In this document: positions 43,982 to 55,509 of the stretch, piece after piece
Layout of the letters: every line of letters begins with the position of its first letter
Numbering within the stretch: the stretch's first letter is position 1
Source: Chrysoporthe austroafricana
Lineage: Eukaryota > Ascomycota > Sordariomycetes > Diaporthales > Cryphonectriaceae
Reading direction: 5' to 3'
Assembly (NCBI GenBank): GCA_001051155.2
Contig: JYIP02000019.1
Span: 53,093-117,092, forward strand
DNA: 64,000 nt
The notes under the pieces: model-generated
Told to the model about the DNA's origin: nothing
Seen by the model: the letters and a program-made list of their open reading frames with translations, nothing else
Database searches by the model: none
Position numbers and translations under genes: made by a program

Positions 43982-46060
43982 ATGGAGGACTCTCAGGATC
44001 GATCCTGTGATGATGAGCATGTGCGAGGCCCCGTTCGTGCAGCTGGAGGGCCTTCCACACACATTCGGTCGAGCTCACGGCTCGGGCGACTTGATCTAGG
44101 ACCCCGCGGCCCTGGTCTTGGTCGAAGGGAAGCAAACACTGCTTCTTCGGGGGCAGACATTCGAGAGGGTCCACGATCCGACGAAGTCCCCTCTTCGGCA
44201 GATAGAGAGCGACAGCGAGAGGCACGAGCGGCTTTTTCAGCAAATTCCGAGGTTGTCGCTGCAACTCCGCGCAGGACCGCATGGGCAAACGGGAATCCTT
44301 TGTCTGAACCCCGGGACGACGCACCGCTGCCCACGGAACCCTCCGACCGACCAGCTGTCTGGGCCTCGTCTTCTGGATCAAGACTGAGCGCCCCATCAGA
44401 CTCCGGCTGGATACCCTCGCTAGCGATAGGATCGATCAACGTGGACAGGCTCGGAGCCAGAGAGGCAGCTCGGCGCCACGTGCTACAGTGGGAACGGATC
44501 TACGAGTACAACCGCTCACACCACCCGAATTCCTTGCGGACGGTCGAGGAAAATAGGATGGAGGCCCGGAGAGTCTACGAAGAGTTGTGCGCGAGTGATC
44601 GACAGGAGGACATCGTGCCGCGAGAGGACCTCCCGTCATATCAAAGGGAGTGCATCCAAGCCCGCACCGCGCTCCTGCGGAAGACGCTGCTTGAAACACC
44701 AGAGGGGAACGAGCACATGAGGGCGAACATCACAGCCGCCTTGACGGGGTACGATACAGGCGTCATTAGCTTCTCTGAAAATTACACTCTGGTATACGCA
44801 GGTCGTATCATTGACATGACCTGCAAAAGCCACGCTGAGTTCACAGTTGACAGACAGGCGAGATTGGATGCATATCTGGAGGAGTATGGGCCTGGCTACC
44901 TCTGGTGGGAGCCGCCGCTTGCTAGAGGCGGCGGGAGTGTCGCAATGAAGAAGAGCATTGTTCTCAAAATTGATAGAGACGACGATAATTTCGACTCTGA
45001 GACCGACCAAGGGCTGAGATTTCGCGACGACGCTTGCCACTACAAGGTACCTCTAGGCTTCCGGAGAGATGACAGTCTGAGGCGTCGGACACTCACACAG
45101 ATGAAAGGGCCCGTTGGGGCCAGAGAGATGCACCACGAAGCACTGACTGTTGGGAAGAGGAAGTGTGAGCACGTCGAAGACGCGGATCACTACACAGATA
45201 GAAAGAAATATGAGGGATCATCTATCATCACCGACGACACAAAGCAAAGCGCGACAGAAAGTCTCAGAGCCAGAACAGCCGGGCCGCCAACAGAGTTCGA
45301 CTCGACACAGGCGACATCCCCAATGGAAATCGACAGAATGGAGCGAACTGACCCTGGAGACGGCGCACCCACAATATTCTTCGACATGCTGCTGGACAGC
45401 GGCGCCGAGCTGCCCCTCCTGCTCCACGACGACTTCAAGCTCCTCGGGTACGCCGAGAACGACATGAACGCCGCCTCGGTCGTCGAGCTCAACGCGATCG
45501 CGGGACAGACCAGCACCGCGCTCTGCTTCGAGCTCCTCGCCGGCCTGGCGCTCGGCGGCCCGGGTTCTCCCCCGGACTCCGCACCATGCCCCGACGCGCG
45601 GTTCTTTCCCACCCGCGTCATCAAGCTCCCCCCTACCATCAAGGCGCCTCCCTACGGTGCGTTCAGCGGGGACAGGCTGTCGGGGATGCTGCCTTTCCTG
45701 GCGTACTATCTCGCGTCTGCGCCGGGCAACGACCAGATCGAACTGGGCGAGGAGAGGGCGGACGTGTTGGGCAGACGGAACCTGCCCGCTGGACTGCGAT
45801 ACGATCCCTTTGATCATCCTTCGAGTGCAAGCCAGAGCCACAGACGTGCAGAGATGAAGACAATCTCAAAGCTCGGCGGGGCTATCTTGGGTTTGCGGAA
45901 AGTAACCCTTGAGTCCGAGATGGAGGGAGGTAGGGTTTTGATAGATGAAGATGTCATCAGTCAGGATGGGAGGGACATCAAGTCAAGTCTAACATTGGTG
46001 AATGAGGACGGGAGCGTGATAGAACAGTTTTCTGCACCGCCTGTAAACCCCCCAATTTAA
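43982..46060 (+). CDS. Orphan protein with retropepsin-like Asp-Ser-Gly-Ala motif
   Basis: A single-exon protein of 692 aa from the ATG at 43982, which has A at -3 and G at +4. An ATG at 43856 would add 42 residues in a poorer context. Residues 1-150 are Arg/Ser/Pro-rich and disordered. About 160-400 looks helical and folded (RHVLQWERIYEYN, YLWWEPPLARGGG). About 400-460 is a charged linker. From about 466 comes IFFDMLLDSGAELPLLLHDDF, with D472 in a DSGA motif followed by a hydrophobic strand, like the active-site loop of retroviral-type aspartic proteases. GDRLSGMLPFLAYYLAS at about 563 could be the second conserved part of the fold. No integrase, reverse transcriptase or capsid feature is seen nearby, so it is not an obvious retroelement. 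Protease activity is inference; a protease-fold binding domain is equally possible. Confidence 0.72.
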   Translation: MEDSQDRSCDDEHVRGPVRAAGGPSTHIRSSSRLGRLDLGPRGPGLGRREANTASSGADIREGPRSDEVPSSADRERQREARAAFSANSEVVAATPRRTAWANGNPLSEPRDDAPLPTEPSDRPAVWASSSGSRLSAPSDSGWIPSLAIGSINVDRLGAREAARRHVLQWERIYEYNRSHHPNSLRTVEENRMEARRVYEELCASDRQEDIVPREDLPSYQRECIQARTALLRKTLLETPEGNEHMRANITAALTGYDTGVISFSENYTLVYAGRIIDMTCKSHAEFTVDRQARLDAYLEEYGPGYLWWEPPLARGGGSVAMKKSIVLKIDRDDDNFDSETDQGLRFRDDACHYKVPLGFRRDDSLRRRTLTQMKGPVGAREMHHEALTVGKRKCEHVEDADHYTDRKKYEGSSIITDDTKQSATESLRARTAGPPTEFDSTQATSPMEIDRMERTDPGDGAPTIFFDMLLDSGAELPLLLHDDFKLLGYAENDMNAASVVELNAIAGQTSTALCFELLAGLALGGPGSPPDSAPCPDARFFPTRVIKLPPTIKAPPYGAFSGDRLSGMLPFLAYYLASAPGNDQIELGEERADVLGRRNLPAGLRYDPFDHPSSASQSHRRAEMKTISKLGGAILGLRKVTLESEMEGGRVLIDEDVISQDGRDIKSSLTLVNEDGSVIEQFSAPPVNPPI

Positions 46061-46312
46061 TAAGCTAGCCTTCCCATCGATTTGCAATCGCAGACAAGGG
46101 CCAGTCCGGCCTCAGCCTGCCTTCGCTCTCTAAGAATGTCGTTGCGAATTTCAACAAGTCACTATTTACAATTTTATCTTCCTGCGCCACCAAATATTCT
46201 ATGCTCCGGTTGGCACTGACAAACCTCTAGCTGCCAGAGCCCTTAGATGTCTAATGCGCAGAGCTCTTAGGAACCACATCCTGGGCGCCCGCACTTGATA
46301 TTTGATAACGGT

Positions 46313-46525
46313 TCAAGCTGCGAACCCAGGAGCACTGGCAGAGAGTACGGGACACACAAGCGTAATACTTGATATGATCGCTTTCACCGATATATAATTG
46401 AGACCCAATGCGTTGTCAATCAGGATATCGAGGCCAGCCACGCCGGAGCAACTAGCAAGGGCACTCTTCACCACCTCCACCACAGCGGCTTGACTCAAGC
46501 TGGGAGAGATATTCTGTGGGATACT
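46313..46525 (-). pseudogene. Possible relic of a short-chain dehydrogenase
   Basis: The minus frame reads SQAAVVEVVKSALASC, then GVAGLDILIDNALG, which resembles the helix-4/strand-4 region of an SDR (LDILVNNAG). The cofactor glycine motif, catalytic Tyr/Lys and most of the protein are missing. It may be chance. Confidence 0.25.
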
Positions 46526-48496
46526 GAGCATATGGGTGAATACCATAGGTACCAGCCAAGTGTGATGATGTACCAAGGGAAGAAAGGTTAGGATGGAAGT
46601 AAGTTCTGGTAAGCTCCCCCAAAGGTCTCTTCCCCACAGATGTCCTCGGGAGAGTGGAGATTCGAAGAGATATAAAATTGCAGGATTCACCCAATTATCT
46701 AGAGAATTAGCACGGCACGCAAAGATGATGGGTGCAAGTGACGACCCGGACCGCAAACCCTAGGTGACTCTGGCTGCCAGCGCCAGCTGCGACATGGCCC
46801 AGAGCTACCTCACCGCCCCAGACGCAAGCGGTCTCGTCTCGACCCAGGCGGCGGAACGACCAACCTTTCGAGGGCACCGCGACGGGGCGATCCAGCGCCA
46901 ACGCCTCAGATCCCCCCATCGTCTGCCCGGCCAGACACCGCTAGGGGAAGCCAGCCCGACGACCCAGCAGCTCCGCCCGCTCGAAGGGGGCGGGTTGAAA
47001 CGGCCGGCGCCCTCCTGAGGTTATGTACCGCCCTTAGTGCCGACTTCTGCCGAGACCGCTGCTGAACATGCCTTCATCACATGTCCTCGGCACCGGTGCG
47101 GGCTGCTGCCGAGTTGACACCAGGCGCCTGCTCCGCCGCGGCGGCGCGGCTGGGCCGACCGCTGGCTGTCCTCCCGGCGCGTCCGTCCGTTCGTCCCAGC
47201 AAGGTTGCAGCTCCTGCCGCCTCCCCCGGGCGCCCTCGCCCGGGCCACAGGCAAGAAGCCAGGGGGAGGGGGCAAGCAGAGCTCGTAACCAACACCCACA
47301 CTCACACACCCACACACAGAGGGACACGGACACACAGTATACCGAGAACAACCCCGATCCCGAAGCAAGAGAAAAGATAAATAAAGAGGCAAGAGGAAAC
47401 CGTCCAGGCGTGTGTGGAGCCCGGAATGAAAGGGCTGGGCAGTCCTGACACAGGGCCGCGCCAGCCCATTCTCGCTTCCCATAAATCTCCGGGCGAGGCC
47501 AGCACTGCCAGCCATCCGCCCACTCACCCACGCACCGGGGGGAGGGCCAAGGAGGAAGGGAATGGGGGCATGGGGGGGGGGCGCAAGGCAGCCCCGTGGA
47601 ACGAATCTCATCTCAATCTCGCCCCGGGCCTCCGCCCCACGGTCCGGATCTTCCGCCCTCTCCCTCCCTCCCTCCCTCTCTCCTCAGCTCAACGGGAACA
47701 GTGGGGGTGGGGGGGGCGCAGAGGAGGAGACGACCGACCGTGATCCGCTGAGGTCATGCGGCCTTGCATCGTGGAGAGATGCCCCCCTCCCCCCCAGCAT
47801 CCAAATCTCGGATCGTGCCTTTTGGTGGCCCAGGTGAGCCGGGAGACAAGGCCAGCTAGATTAACCTCGACGGTTACCCGCCCCCCCCATCGGCCAATCA
47901 CACAGCCCCATTCACACTAAGCCGTCCGGATCGGGAAGGTGAGCCATCCCCCAAGCCACAAGCGTAGGAAACGGCCCAGCGGGTCGGGAACGGGGTGGGA
48001 TGGATGGGAGGGCAGGATATGATATGATAGATGGCTGGCTGGACGGGAGGGAAGAAGCAAAGGCAGAAGAAGAAGAGAACCAGAGGTAGAAAGAAAAAAA
48101 AGGAGACTGCATCTTGCGCACGCGCACGTGCCAACCCTGTATGGTGCCTGTGCCTGGGAAAGGAAAATGCATGTCAGGAGTCGGACCCAAGGGTTGGTTT
48201 CCGCCGGGGACAGGCGCCAAAATTGGCTGTGCTGCGCATTCCGGGCTCGCGAGATCCATTTCAAATTTCCGTCTCCCAGCACAACAAGATTTGAGAACGG
48301 CTGGGAAACCGGGCCGTCAACGTCCAACGTCCAGGTGAGCCCGCGCACGGCCCCAGCGTTTGGTTTATCCAGAACCCCCGTTCGAAGCCATCACGGTGCA
48401 CAGCAGCCAGCCACAGACACAGAGACACGGACGGGGACACGGGTCGGTCAATACACTTTTATTCTTTTTTTCTATTTGGTGGATGAATATAGCGAC

Positions 48497-48533
48497 CGCG
48501 GTATCCTCCGCTGCTCGTAAAGAGGATACCGCG
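48497..48533. other. Strong hairpin (12-bp perfect stem)
   Basis: Arms CGCGGTATCCTC (48497-48508) and GAGGATACCGCG (48522-48533) flank a 13-nt loop. It lies about 1 kb past the cyclin stop codon, so it could be in its 3' transcript region. Role unknown. Confidence 0.7.
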
Positions 48534-49520
48534 CTGCAGCCATATTTGCGATGGTGGACCGGTTTAAGGTCCGGGGGAGCTCTGGTTTCGGTGTTGGTTA
48601 ACGATTGCCAAGTAATCCAAGAACATCGCGTGTTCGTTTCGGTGTTCCCTTCTCCCCAAAGAATCCTTCTCACGCCCCTTTTTACACACAAGAAATAAAG
48701 AAAAGAAAAACCCTGTCTGTCTCCCAGGAACAGTTGCAGCAATCTGTCCTGTTTCCTCCTTGTCCTTTGATTACCCGAGCCCCGGCACGGGGAGTCCAGA
48801 GCGCGCTCGTGGGCTTCTCCGGTCCTTCCTCCGTGGCCGGTCGTGCTGAATCTGAACGACGGAGCGACCCGAGTAAATATTGTTGACCGCCGTGCCGACC
48901 CGATTGCCTTGGTCCTCCTATTTCCGTATCCATATATTACTTCCACAGTTGCAGTTTGATCTGCGCGCAGCGTGGTGCTGGTCAACAACTCCTGAACCGA
49001 GGTCTGAGGCGACCCGGCTTCAGGTATGAATGAAGCCCTCGCAACCATCCTTCGACCCTGCAAGGTCCAAATTTGTCCTCCAGATGTAGCAAGTCGTCCC
49101 ATGAAGATCAAGAAGTCTCGTCCATTGTACGGAACCAGTTCGAAGGTTTCCTTGGTGTGACGATTCATCTTTTTTGAAATGGTCGGGGGATTGGGTATAA
49201 CAGCCTGCCTGACAAGTACCCCGGTGTGAGGCAGGCCTAGTGTAGTCAAAATAAGTCTGGACATGCCGAATCGAAGTGAAGTCTTTTTAAACACGAAAGT
49301 AGAAATGTTCAGTGAGGCCAAACCAAAACTCGCTAAATGCCATGATCGCTGATAACCAGATGCAGTCTTTTTTTTGTAGGGCCCGTCTCCGATAGAATGA
49401 TACACTCGAAATGGCTGGTGGGAAGATGCAACGCCCGTGTCCGTCGGTCGATGTGGGACGAGAGGAAATGGTACAGTGAAGAGAAACCGTAGAGGCCCAT
49501 GCCACCAGCGGGCCCGTTTA

Positions 49521-50830
49521 TTAATGACCTGCCACGGCGCTGTGCTGGCCCTCGAAGTAGCTCACGAACTGTGACACACCTTGTGCCGCTCTTGGGAACC
49601 CGGCTTGAGGTGTGGGCGTCACCGGACACCTTGGTGGCGCCTGGGCATATGACTCGCCCTGGCTGTTGACGCCGAAGGAGGCACCGTCGGGGGTGATGGG
49701 CGGTGTCATGTAGCCCTCGGCAGGACCTGGTGCGGAACCGTGGCCCTTGTGAGGAGTGCTGTAGATATCCGCAGTCGGGTTCGACGAGCTGTACTCGGCG
49801 GGAGGCGTGGCGGGGCCGTTGACCTGAGGTTTTGAGATGGCGGCCTGCTGTGCCAGGAAGTCTGAGAGCTTGGTCGACACCCGCGAGAAGTGGTTCGACG
49901 AGTACTTGCGGGATAGGGTGACTGACGGCTGGTGCAGGTGTTGCGACAGCGTCAGCAGGGTGTCCCGGGCATCACGGTCCCACTCTCCGTCGTTGACTTC
50001 TGGCCGGCCAAGGATCGCCCGTGCCAGGGCGTGTGAGGCCCGCGCCATGGTCGAGGGCTTGGTGGACACGAAGTCCCGGTGGTAGAGCGCGATCTCGCAG
50101 ATGTAGGCGGTCATGTCCCGCACCTCACGGTCGTCCTGCTCGTCAGCCCAGATGATGGACTGGAAGAAGTCCACGGTCGGGTGGCCGATGTTCCACTCGA
50201 GGGTGTTGAGGACGTGCATCTCCATCTGCGTGAACATGCCCGCGTCGTAGAGCCCACAGCACATGTTGTTGAGCTCGTTGATCTGCGGCACGCGGTCCTT
50301 CTTGTCGCCGTACTTCGCGGCGATCAACAGGGCTGCACAGCCGACCAGCTGGTAGTGCTGCTTGTAGACGACACGCTTTGAGCAGTATCGGTCAAGCAGG
50401 TTGATGGTCAGGAACAGCGTCTCCCGCAGGAGCGAGAACGCGGCATGTGCCTCGATCAGAAAGTCGATGAGGTAAGGCCGCATGAACCACTGGATCTCGC
50501 GCTGCATGTCAATGAGGTTGGCATCGGGCAGGGTCTCATCCTGTTGGGACACCATGGTCAGTGATACGGTCCTGCAGCGCCACACTCGACAGGAAAGGGG
50601 GTTATCCAGGGGAGACCCACCTCCATGGCCCGGGCGTGTTGCATGATGTCTTCGAGATACTCATCGCTGACGAGTCTCGAGAGCTCGTTGGCGATTGTTA
50701 TCTGCCTGTCGACCTTTGCATCCCACCTCCTTGCGTGCACGGCGTTTCTGGCGCTCTCGGCCGAGAACGGGTTGGGCCTCTGGTAGTCGGACTCGAAGAC
50801 CTCCTCAACTTGCATTGATTGGGATGCCAT
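49521..50830 (-). CDS. CLN1: G1/S-specific cyclin, Cln/Puc1 type
   Basis: Exons 50621-50830 and 49521-50540 encode 409 aa. The cyclin box spans about residues 50-200: ANELSRLVSDEYLEDIMQHAR, then MQREIQWFMRPYLIDFLIEAH (the first helix, related to MRAILVDW of other cyclins), LLRETLFLTINLLDRYCSKR, QLVGCAALLIAAKYGDKK, and MEMHVLNTLEWNIGHPTVDFF. The C-terminal part (after ~280) is disordered, Pro/Ser/Thr/Gly-rich, with TP sites such as PVTPTP and MTPPITPDG that suit Cdk phosphorylation and PEST-like turnover. The protein should activate Cdk1 at Start in the nucleus and cytoplasm. The intron falls at AME/DETLPD in phase 0. An unusually long gene-free region lies upstream, as is common for heavily regulated fungal G1 cyclins (inference). 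Confidence 0.9.
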
Positions 50831-53800
50831 CTTGTGTGACTGAAAGTTGGATCGTCGTGTAGGACGGGAGATCGGAAAAGTATCGCGGTCGATGGGTCGA
50901 AGTGCGACGAGATGCCGGAGTGCAAGTTCCCCAGGAAACTTCGCTTCGGTTGCTGGTATCGTCGGCGAGAGGACTCCGTTGAGAAATGGGCGAGGAAATT
51001 AAATACGGTAAGCCGCAGTCGAAATACGGGGGAAGTAGTGATTGTGTTAAGCCAGACAATCTGAACGAGGGTCGGCTATTATTAGTATAATTAATGAGAG
51101 TGATGGGAGTGACAGTTGTAAAATAAGAGAATGAACGTCTTGAGTTGGTGGTTTAATGAGTGACAATGGCAAGATGCCAAAAAAGAAGACGGAGATGAGA
51201 GATGGGGGTGAAGAGTCGAGGGCCACGATGGGACAGTGGTCGAGAAGGGTAGATGAATGGGATTGAATGGGTGGCCGGGAGCACAGGCCGCTTTTAAAAG
51301 TGGACTGTTGTCCGTCGGCTAGGCCTGGAAAGTGGACTGTGCTGCACGCTGCAACTGCACGGCTCTAATTGACCGACATGGATAATTGATCAGCCTCGCG
51401 TTCTCTCAAGTTCTCATCTTTCAGGGGTGAATCAAGACAAGATCTCTCAATGAAGAATCGCTCAACACGGCTCAAGCAATCTTCCCACGATTGTTCGCAG
51501 GGAAGCAGAGCGAAGGGAAGGGAGTGTGTTCTTTTCTCATTTCTCGGCCTCGGGCAATTTCTTTTTTGATTCGCTCCAGGGCGCGAAGCCGCACCAGGTG
51601 AGGTCAGTGGTAAGACCGTCCACAAGCCGGTCTCAACGGCTCCACCTGGTGGATGGAGGATACCTCGGGGGGAACAATGGCTGCTGCCAGGCCGCCGCAG
51701 ATGCCTTACCATCTCGACAATGGGCATTGAAAACGGGAGGTGGGCTGGGGACCTCACTGAAGGCGCCAGAGCAGGCACTTTCGAAGCTCTCGCCCCCTCC
51801 CCGCGGCCTCCGGGCGGAGGCCCATCGACGCCCATCGAGGCCCATCGACGCGGTCACGACGGAGGTACCTCCTTTCTTTGTGGGTAGACACGCGAGCAGG
51901 AATTGGAATTCGACTTGTACAAGGAGATGAGGGTGTGGGGATCCCTTACCGCCACTGGGGGACCGACTTGGCACGGAAGACAAGACGGTGTAATTCCTGA
52001 GGGTCGGGGTGGGAGCGACGAGTTAACGTTTCCCACGAGACGCGAGACCTCAAGTCGAGGGTGGAATAAGCTTGATCAGGTCGATGATGATGGGACGGCC
52101 CTCAGGCATGTACCTGTAGATGAATTACGCCACCGGTCAGAACGCTCCCGATCAATCTGCACACACGAGTCGCCGACCCGCCTGGCACGGCCTGGAAGCT
52201 CCGCAAGACAGCACGCAGTCCGTCGCCGCGCCTTGGTTGCATGCCCTCTGCCCCGCGTACGGGACAATGCCAGGGCTAGGGACAGACGGCAAGGCACGTT
52301 GCCTCTGACTTGGCCATGTGGGTCATGAAGGAATCCAACAGGTGACGTGGTGACATACCTCTCCCTCTCAACGCCTGGGAAAAGCTCCAATGCCTCACCA
52401 CGATCGAGATCATGTAAAGCAGCAGGTTCCCTGTCCTCAATTGATCTTTGACGACCTTCTCTTTTTCCTGGTGTCCTGGCGTCCTGGTAGGGGCCAGAGA
52501 GGTCTGGAGGGACCACTTGGACTGCCGGTGTGGGCTGAGCGGCCGGCGGGCAGGGAGCTGGTCGGAATGGAAGGCACCTCGGTGTCGGGCGAGCGGCACG
52601 AAGGGATCGGGGGCGGGTGGAGATGAGGGGATTCCTCGTCGTCGAGCCGAGGAATTCCAGAGTGGATGTTGGGATCGAAGTCGCGGAGGGTGCGGTGCAC
52701 TAGGCAGAGCTGGAATGTGAAGGACGAGTCTCGGATTGGAGAACCTCGGGAGGGTTATAAGAAGAGGGGGGGGTTCAATTCCTCTTATGTGCCCTTGGCC
52801 TTCCCAAGATTGCCAACTGTGTGGGCTCGATCGATCCGCTTTCTGCAATGCAAGGCTCTCTGGACCTTGTCTGTGCTGTGGCTGTCCGGTCCTGTGATGT
52901 GGACGTGGAACTGCAGCAGCTGCTGGGGCCTGGGCCGGGTGGGGGGGTGTCGACGTGCCCAGTAGGGTGTGGATGGTAGTATCTCCTCTTCCTTCCCTTC
53001 TCTTCTCTGGTCAAGAAAAGAAGACGGCGGCTCGGAGGGAGTAAGTGCGGGAGAGGGGAGCGGAGGGGGGAGAATGAATGGCGGATGACGAAGGGAAAGA
53101 GGAGAGGACGGGGAGGAGAGGAGAGAAGATATTTGCAGCTGCAGCATGCAGAGTGGAAAGAAGGTGTAGGTTGTAGGAGGTGGGACGCCGACCAGCAGAG
53201 GGATTGGACAGGAGGTCCAATCTTGCACCTCTGGGTGCAGGGAACGTCCCCATACGGTACCTAGCAGCTCCTCAGCCGTGACCCTGCTCGAGTCGCCGCC
53301 GCGCTGCTGCTGGTGTTGGTGCTGCTGCTTGGTGCTGCTACTGCTGGTGCTCGCCCGCCAGACGGTGTCCTTGGCCCTGGCCCAGGGCGCCCAGCACAGT
53401 GCCTCCCAGGCGGGACTGGCGTGTGCCCACGGCGACCTAGTACCTAACCTACAGCGGGCAGGGGTGGGCTCAGGAGCGGGTTGCGGTGCCAGGGACCGGG
53501 ATGGCTCTGACCTTGCAGGCCCGGGAGGTACCCCCCTCGCCGCCGCGCCCGCCCAGAGGTACCTCGCGCGCGAGGACGCAGCGCTGTGCACGAACAGGGC
53601 GTGCGGGCAGGACAGCCAAGCAGCGTACAGGACGCCCCCCATGTAAGACGAAGCGACAGCCCCAGTCCCGTCCCTTCTCGTGCCATGTACAGCAGTACTA
53701 CTTACTGTACCTTCGATACCCCAGCGACACGGGATGGGATGCGAGATGCAGCGACCGGGGGGGCCGGGGGGGCAGACGCGTTGTAGGGCATGCCGCTCAT

Positions 53801-53862
53801 CAATCAGGGCCGGGAGGTTCGACCCGGCGTTCGTGCACGCGGCAGGGAAGGGAGGGATTAAG
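50831..53862. other. Upstream region of the cyclin gene, no other gene seen
   Basis: About 3 kb. The first 300 bp are AT-richer, with pyrimidine tracts on the minus strand, and probably hold the cyclin promoter and leader. From about 51.3 kb the sequence is GC-rich with many overlapping ORFs on both strands, all Pro/Arg/Ser/Gly-rich and without domains. Confidence 0.4.
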
Positions 53863-54076
53863 AAAAAAAAAAAAAAAAAAAAAAAGGGGTTGGGGGAAAA
53901 TGAACAGGCCCCTTTTACCCCTCGTGGGTCCCCCCCCCCCCCCCCCCCGCCCGGCCGGGGGGCGGCGGGACGCTCGGGGGGGGGNGGGGGGGGGGGGGGG
54001 GGGGTGGGGAGGCGGGGTGCGGGCAGGGGCGGGGGGGGCGGCGCGGGGTTCGGGGACGGGGGAGGGAAGGGGGGGG

Positions 54077-54107
<31 letters not shown>
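53863..54107. repeat. Homopolymer block containing an N
   Basis: A poly-A run (53863-53885) and a second (54079-54107) enclose G and C runs and one ambiguous base at 53985. The G-runs could form quadruplexes, but the N and the homopolymers suggest weak assembly. Confidence 0.8.
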
Positions 54108-54111
<4 letters not shown>

Positions 54112-54539
54112 TTCGAGGGCAATGCACATGCACGTCTTTGACCTCGTGCGGTTCCCCTCTCCGCCCTGCCGCTCAGGCCGGAGGGCCGTCGAAGCTCTTG
54201 GGGGGGAGGAGGAGTGCCGCGGTGGGCTCAGGAACAGACACAGGCAGGCCCCAGGAACGGGCGTCAGGAGACGGGACTGACGGGCAGTCTGCAAGAGACA
54301 GAGAGAGCGAGCGAGAGGTTCTGCCGCGGGCGGCGTACTGACCGCATCGTGTCCCCTGCCCGCCCTCTTGCGGTCAAGACGCGATGGATCGGTGGCGGTA
54401 AGCCGTGTGCGCGCGGGTTTGCAGCACTGAGCTTGCCTGTTACAGTCCGACGGGTCTCCATAGCGATGCCAGGGCCGTATCTCGTGCGCAGGCCTACGGC
54501 CCGCCGCCACTGTGTACTGGGTACAGCGCCTCCCCAGAA

Positions 54540-54568
54540 CAGACCAGACCAGACCAGGCCAGACCAGA
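54540..54568. repeat. CCAGA pentanucleotide repeat
   Basis: About five units of CAGAC with small changes. Confidence 0.7.
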
Positions 54569-55443
54569 ACGGGCTCAGTCCAGCGTCGCAGCAGATGGAT
54601 CATGGCATGTCGCCCACGCCTCTGCGAGTGCGTGTTGTCCGTGGGTACGATGAGCACGAGACGCAACCACCCTCCCGGCCCAGAGGTGGTTGGGGGATGG
54701 AGCATCGAGGAAGACGCCGTCGATGGGCCGACGGCCGTGGCCAGTTCTCGGCTCCCCATCGGCGAGAGGCGCACACACACCTACCTCTGGGCTTGTCCTG
54801 TACCCCGTAACGTAACCACAGGCCACCCCTATCCTGCGGGAGGGCGAGCCACCAGGGCGCCCAGGACGGTGAGGCTCACGCAACAGGCCGGCCCGCCCAA
54901 ACCCCCGGCCCGCTAAAGCAGGAGCGTTACCATAGCTAGTGTGGTCGCAGCCTGGGAAGCATGCGGTTTACGCACGTCGAGTGGACCAGGAGAGACCGCA
55001 CTTCGCGCCCAGCCTCCGCGATATCGACGGTAAGTCACGAGATGGGACCGACATGGCGAAAACAAGATGTCCATGTCCTCCCTCCCGCGTTTCCCATCGC
55101 CAGCTGGTGACTCAGAAGAAAGCACCCAACCAGGGATCTCCGTCCGGGACGACCCTCGTCGCGGGCGTGATTGTGTGCCAGCGCAGCCCGGCACGTCGCC
55201 GAACCTTGGAAGTTAGTCACCAGAGCACAGGTCAAGCCATGCTGCAAGATGTGTTACACGTTTGGGCCGTGGAGTGAGGTGGCGCCAACCTTCATACGGC
55301 CCAAGGGCCAAGCAAGGGACGCGCTGGGTTTAATCGTCCGTGAAGTCATATCATCCGTGGCGCGTGTGGGGGGCGCAAATCCCGACCTCATCCTCGGGGG
55401 GGATGCCTCTCTCTGCCTGCTCCCTCCTATGTGTGGAGAGGGG

Positions 55444-55446
<3 letters not shown>

Positions 55447-55508
<62 letters not shown>
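55447..55508. repeat. (TG)n dinucleotide repeat
   Basis: About 30 uninterrupted TG units; can adopt Z-DNA and is length-variable. Confidence 0.95.

Positions 55509-55509
<1 letters not shown>

Larger units (their letters stand above)
46061..49520. other. Long gene-poor region, becoming GC- and repeat-rich
   Basis: Apart from a possible SDR relic at its left end, no gene is supported. From about 46.7 kb the sequence becomes GC-rich, with G runs (47570-47580, 47702-47720), CA repeats (about 47294-47345) and C runs. The right end is the 3' side of the cyclin gene. A strong hairpin lies at 48497-48533. Confidence 0.45.

Noticed and set aside
48365..49405. 346-aa minus-strand ORF downstream of the cyclin
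   Set aside because: No domain or compositional sign of a folded protein; it lies in the likely 3' untranslated side of the cyclin and overlaps the hairpin.
52785..54780. Two long minus-strand ORFs of 445 and 326 aa
   Set aside because: They translate poly-A as Phe runs and G/C runs as Pro or Gly, and pass through the N; they are artefacts of low-complexity sequence.
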